Positions 61,017 through 64,000 of a DNA stretch of 64,000 nucleotides are shown here, in pieces (the stretch's first letter is position 1; every line of letters begins with the position of its first letter). The notes under the pieces were generated by a model that saw nothing but the letters and a program-made list of their open reading frames with translations, did not search any database and was not told the origin of the DNA. The DNA is taken from the NCBI RefSeq assembly GCF_016735595.1, contig NZ_JAERRB010000006.1, forward strand, positions 62,001 through 126,000. Direction: 5' to 3'. A program made the translations under genes and the position numbers. The DNA comes from Chryseolinea lacunae. GTDB taxonomy: Bacteria; Bacteroidota; Bacteroidia; Cytophagales; Cyclobacteriaceae.

Positions 61017-63557
61017 CTAAAGCTGAACCGTTATCGAAGTGTAATACAAACCTCCAATAGACGGGCCGCCGAGAAATGAATTGTAGTAGCGGTTGAAAAG
61101 ATTTGAGCCCCCAATTTTCAACAGCACCTTGCTCCACTGATAGCTCACTTGCGCGTCCACCGTTTGATAGGCCGGCACATCGCCGTTCACGAGGAACGAT
61201 TGCCAGTAGTATGAACTTTGCCACCGGTAGGTGACCATGAAGCCGACATGTCCAAAAAACTTGTCGTTGCCTAAGGAAACGTTGGTAATCCATTGAGGTG
61301 TGTTGAAGCCGTCTTCAAGACCGTCGTTGCTGGTTTTGCGTTGCAGCCTGGAGTAGGTGGCGTTGCCGATAATTTTGAAATTGGCGGGCATGCGATAGAC
61401 TAGGCCCAGCGAAGAGCCATAGTTGTAGGTGACGGTGTGCGAGTTGGTCCACATGCGATAACGGTCTTGCTTTTGTTTGTCTACCAGGTAGAAGGCGATG
61501 GAGTCGGGGTTTGTTGTTTGGGGAATGTTCATTTCCACCTGGGCTATAAACTGATCGTAGCGGTTATAATAAAAATCAATGTCCCACGACAACACGCCGC
61601 GCAACAATTGACCACGATATCCAAACTCGAGCGACCGGATATGTTCGGGCTCCATATAAGTATAGTCGTTCTTCGCCAACAGGTTTTGGTTTTTCACGAT
61701 GGCTTCATTCCTGGTGAGGCTGTTGGTGTTTACGCCAGTGTTCACGGCCGCCTGGAATGCGTCGATGGACGCGCGCTTATAGGCCGTTTCAAAAATTCCG
61801 CTCGACATCACGGGCAATCCTCCCACGCGTGTCACACCGCCGCTGTTCACGTTCGAGAAAGCTTCGAACACACTGGGGAAACGGTAGCCGTTCTGATACG
61901 AAAAACGAAAGGCATGTTCCTCCACCGGCGCGAACACGGCAGTGAAACGCGGGTTCCACTTCAGTGCATAATATTCGTTCTTGTCGGCGCGCAACGTGGC
62001 GCCCAGCTTTAGTTTGCCTGAAAAGAAATTGCGCGTGAGCTGCACAAATGCTCCCGACCTACCGTAGGTGATGTTCTTGTCCGTCTCTTTTGGATTGACA
62101 AAATAATTTCCATCGGGCACAATAATGTAGGTTCGATGATCGAAGCCCACCAGCATGTCGATTCCGGAAGCGGTGCGAAAGGATTGAAGCAGTTGTTTGG
62201 TGAGATTAACCTGGCCTTCGGCGTGCACCATGCGCGACTGCACGCGAAGGGCCGCGCCATAATCCCAATTGTTGATGTCGCCAAGTTGTGCAATCAGGTT
62301 TTGAAAGTCGGGTGTGCCGGGTTGAGGTCTTCCGGCATCGGCAGCATCGCGCGCCGTGTGGTGCGCCGTGGCCACGGTTTCGCCATTGGTGACGGCGGCT
62401 TTGTAGGCGTTGGTGTAGTCGCTATACCACACATCGTCTTTCTTGAAACTCTTGTCTATGTTTTCCGACATCGAGCGTGCGTTATACGACTTGCCCGTGT
62501 TTTCAAGATTCACGTATGCGCGAATCACCACCGACGGACTCTGAAAGGTGAGGCCATGTTGTTGCAAGCGATAGTCGTCCAGCCGAAACCGGTTGGCGCG
62601 TTGATACACATTGTCGAGGTTGGCGATGCGACAGGTGTAGCTGATGCGCATGTCGGGCGTGATGGCATAGGCAATAGACGCGTCGGCCTTTGCGTTCCGG
62701 ATGCCATAGTCCACCACATCCCTTTCGTCGTAGCCGGTTCGTGCCACCACATAGTTTTTTCCATTCAGCGAAAGCGTGCGCCGGTTCGATGATTCGTTGC
62801 CATAGGCATTCACCGGATCGCGCGCAGGGTTGTCGGCGCCGGTCAGGCCCGTGCTGCTGTTGGCGTTGGGATTCAGGTCGGTGTGATCGTTGGCTACCCA
62901 GTCGGTGCCGCGCAAAAATGTGGCGTTCACTTTAAACGCAAATCGCGAATGAAACACGTGGGCCCAACGCAAGCTTGTTTCGGTGAAAGGTTTTGTTCCG
63001 AAGTCACTTGCCACGCGGTTGAATCCTATCTTCTGTTGCACACTGAACCCCTTGTTCTTGAAAGGATCTTTTGTGATGAAGTTTGCCAGTCCATTGATGG
63101 CGTTCATGCCATACAAAGCCGACGCTGCACCCGGTATGATCTCCACGCTCTCGATGTCGAGGTCGTTGGGGCCAAGCGCGTTTGCGATGGGCGCGCCCAG
63201 GTGTGGCGCCTGGTTGTCCATGCCGTCTACCAGCTGCACAAAGCGCACGTTGGTGGTGTTGGCAAAGCCGCGGGTGTTGATCACCTTAAACCCCATGCTG
63301 GGTGTTATCATTTGCACGCCCTTTGTGTTTTCGAGCGCATCGAAAAATGAAATTGCCGGCGATCGTTTAAAGTCTGCTGCCGTCACCTTCTCGATAGTGA
63401 CAGGTGATGCGGCGATACGCTCTTCGAGGCGCGAAGCGGTCACCACCACATCCTGCAAGCGCGTAACCTTTGTGGTATCTTCAACTTGCTGCGCCACGGC
63501 GGGCACTGTGAGGCCGAGCATGCTGTACAAACAAAAAAAGTGTACACGTCTTATCAT
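61017..63557 (-). CDS. TonB-dependent outer-membrane receptor, candidate molybdate/tungstate transporter
   Basis: 846 aa. Signal peptide (cleaved about AVA-QQ), a TonB-box-like DVVVTASR right after the N-terminus, plug domain (about 40-165; GVQMITPSMGFKVINTRGF, SVEIIPGAASALYGMNAING) and a 22-strand barrel ending with aromatic-rich strands and a terminal hydrophobic-x-hydrophobic tail (YYTSITVQL). It lacks the carboxypeptidase-regulatory N-terminal domain common in Bacteroidota and has no SusD partner, so it is a small-ligand receptor. The ATG at 63557 (MIRRVHFF) is fixed by the signal peptide and lies next to a ModE-like operator; the upstream gene encodes a ModE-type HTH protein. Ligand assignment to an oxyanion is inferred from that context. 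Confidence 0.9.
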   Translation of the reverse strand: MIRRVHFFCLYSMLGLTVPAVAQQVEDTTKVTRLQDVVVTASRLEERIAASPVTIEKVTAADFKRSPAISFFDALENTKGVQMITPSMGFKVINTRGFANTTNVRFVQLVDGMDNQAPHLGAPIANALGPNDLDIESVEIIPGAASALYGMNAINGLANFITKDPFKNKGFSVQQKIGFNRVASDFGTKPFTETSLRWAHVFHSRFAFKVNATFLRGTDWVANDHTDLNPNANSSTGLTGADNPARDPVNAYGNESSNRRTLSLNGKNYVVARTGYDERDVVDYGIRNAKADASIAYAITPDMRISYTCRIANLDNVYQRANRFRLDDYRLQQHGLTFQSPSVVIRAYVNLENTGKSYNARSMSENIDKSFKKDDVWYSDYTNAYKAAVTNGETVATAHHTARDAADAGRPQPGTPDFQNLIAQLGDINNWDYGAALRVQSRMVHAEGQVNLTKQLLQSFRTASGIDMLVGFDHRTYIIVPDGNYFVNPKETDKNITYGRSGAFVQLTRNFFSGKLKLGATLRADKNEYYALKWNPRFTAVFAPVEEHAFRFSYQNGYRFPSVFEAFSNVNSGGVTRVGGLPVMSSGIFETAYKRASIDAFQAAVNTGVNTNSLTRNEAIVKNQNLLAKNDYTYMEPEHIRSLEFGYRGQLLRGVLSWDIDFYYNRYDQFIAQVEMNIPQTTNPDSIAFYLVDKQKQDRYRMWTNSHTVTYNYGSSLGLVYRMPANFKIIGNATYSRLQRKTSNDGLEDGFNTPQWITNVSLGNDKFFGHVGFMVTYRWQSSYYWQSFLVNGDVPAYQTVDAQVSYQWSKVLLKIGGSNLFNRYYNSFLGGPSIGGLYYTSITVQL

Positions 63558-63558
63558 G

Positions 63559-63588
63559 TTTCGATATATACGAGTGAATATATCGAAA
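63559..63588. promoter_or_regulatory. ModE-like operator before the TonB receptor
   Basis: Perfect 11-bp inverted repeat TTTCGATATAT (63559-63569) / ATATATCGAAA (63578-63588). Its core reads CGATATATA-N6-AATATATCG, close to the enterobacterial ModE box (CGnTATATA-N6-TATATnnCG as I recall it). It ends 1 bp before the receptor ATG and overlaps the presumed -7 box, a repressor position. Confidence 0.65.
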
Positions 63589-63592
63589 GATA
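63585..63592 (-). promoter_or_regulatory. Presumed -7 box (TATCTTTC) of the TonB receptor gene
   Basis: One mismatch to TAnnTTTG, 27 bp before the receptor ATG, overlapping the outer end of the ModE-like inverted repeat. Confidence 0.35.
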
Positions 63593-63684
63593 CAAAAGGG
63601 ATACGGGTCCATAAAATGCTTTTAACAAACGAGACAGAAAATCGTCGGCACCCCACAAACAACACGTGGGCACGGCCCAAAAGA

Positions 63685-64000
63685 TCAGATCAGTTTCAAC
63701 AACGCTTCATTCCTGGCCACGAGGGCCTGTAGTTTATCATCAAGCTTCCGGTAGGCAGCCACCACAGCTTTGGCCGTGGCTGTTACTTCGGCACCACCGC
63801 CCTTTTCGCCGCCCTTGCGCGCTACTACGTAGGGCTTCTGTCCGAGGGCATTCATTTCTTCCACCATATCCCAGGCTTTTTTATAGGACATGCCCATGGC
63901 TTTGGCCGCTTTGGCAATGGAACCGGTGGTTTCAATGTGGCTCAACAGTTCGGCGCGGCCCGGGCCAAAAAATTTCTCGCCGTCAATGTCTATCCAGCAA
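63685..64000 (-). CDS. ModE-type winged-helix regulator, 5' end outside window
   Basis: Partial: the frame is open to the right edge, 105 codons visible including DIDGEKFFGPGRAELLSHI, the typical start of the ModE/LysR-like winged helix. The HTH follows (TTGSIAKAAKAMGMSYKKAW, DMVEEMNALGQKPYV, GGEKGGGAEVT). It stops soon after the dimerising helix, so it has no molybdate-binding (TOBE/MopI) domain: a single-domain ModE-like protein. An internal TTG at 63945 is not the start, since conserved sequence continues upstream. It is transcribed in the same direction as the TonB receptor, 127 bp upstream, and is the natural candidate to bind the operator at 63559-63588. Confidence 0.9.
   Translation of the reverse strand, partial: CWIDIDGEKFFGPGRAELLSHIETTGSIAKAAKAMGMSYKKAWDMVEEMNALGQKPYVVARKGGEKGGGAEVTATAKAVVAAYRKLDDKLQALVARNEALLKLI

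Noticed and set aside
1-64000. Search by eye for tRNA, rRNA, CRISPR arrays, insertion sequences and phage genes
   Set aside because: No cloverleaf with TTCRA loop, no regularly spaced direct repeats, no transposase or integrase motif was recognised.

Overview
The window reads as chromosomal DNA of a moderately GC-rich Bacteroidota, most likely a Cytophagales-type soil or aquatic bacterium. Support for this is a type A (T9SS) sorting tail on a secreted cellulase, several perfect Bacteroidota -7 boxes (TAnnTTTG) close to gene starts, many small lipoproteins ending their signal in a Cys lipobox, weak or absent Shine-Dalgarno sequences, LytS/LytTR and RprXY-like two-component systems, MacB/FtsX-type 800-aa permeases and a MocR regulator. 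I saw no tRNA, rRNA, CRISPR array, insertion sequence or phage gene. About 49 protein genes are supported; two are cut by the window ends (prc on the left, a ModE-like regulator on the right).

Layout. 1-5.7 kb: a Prc-type protease, then a purine permease with an exported MTA/SAH-nucleosidase-like enzyme, ended by a strong terminator, then a DUF3179 membrane protein. 5.7-10.2 kb: a fused beta-lactamase-fold hydrolase/N-acyl-D-amino-acid deacylase and a histidine kinase/OmpR regulator pair. 10.3-16.1 kb: a DUF2723 membrane protein carrying an extra N-terminal DUF3098-like module, a small Atu4866-family protein overlapping an AraC regulator, a 110-aa unknown and an SDR oxidoreductase. 16.2-22 kb: a complete RND efflux operon (adaptor, pump, outer-membrane factor). 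22-26.1 kb: small unknowns, a retropepsin-like lipoprotein and a LytS/LytTR pair. 26.4-35.1 kb: a T9SS-exported GH9 cellulase, then the L-rhamnose catabolic operon (bifunctional aldolase/dehydrogenase, isomerase, kinase) and its divergent GntR/LacI-type regulator. 35.1-43.9 kb: CDGSH protein, J-domain protein, ABC permease, YjbR protein, lipoprotein, a membrane-anchored HTH protein with a lectin-like exterior, two exported proteins and a methyltransferase. 44.1-48.3 kb: a giant CheB-CheR-PAS-histidine kinase and a divergent single-domain receiver. 48.4-57.4 kb: SemiSWEET transporter, GNAT, MocR regulator, a small secreted repeat protein, a NarX/NarL-type pair, a WG-repeat protein, a lipoprotein and a LytTR protein with a dead receiver domain. 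57.6-61 kb: a TM0106-type nuclease/exonuclease/helicase fusion. 61-64 kb: a TonB-dependent receptor behind a ModE-like HTH gene.

The observation I rate highest is at the right end. The TonB-dependent receptor start is immediately preceded by a perfect 11-bp inverted repeat whose core, CGATATATA-N6-AATATATCG, resembles an enterobacterial ModE operator. It overlaps the presumed -7 box, and the next gene upstream encodes a single-domain ModE-type winged-helix protein. Together they suggest molybdate- or tungstate-controlled outer-membrane oxyanion uptake. Other items worth a look are the beta-lactamase-fold/D-aminoacylase fusion, the periplasmic nucleosidase plus purine permease pair, the HTH-TM-lectin protein, the DUF3098-DUF2723 fusion and the structured leaders of the SemiSWEET and mocR-like genes.
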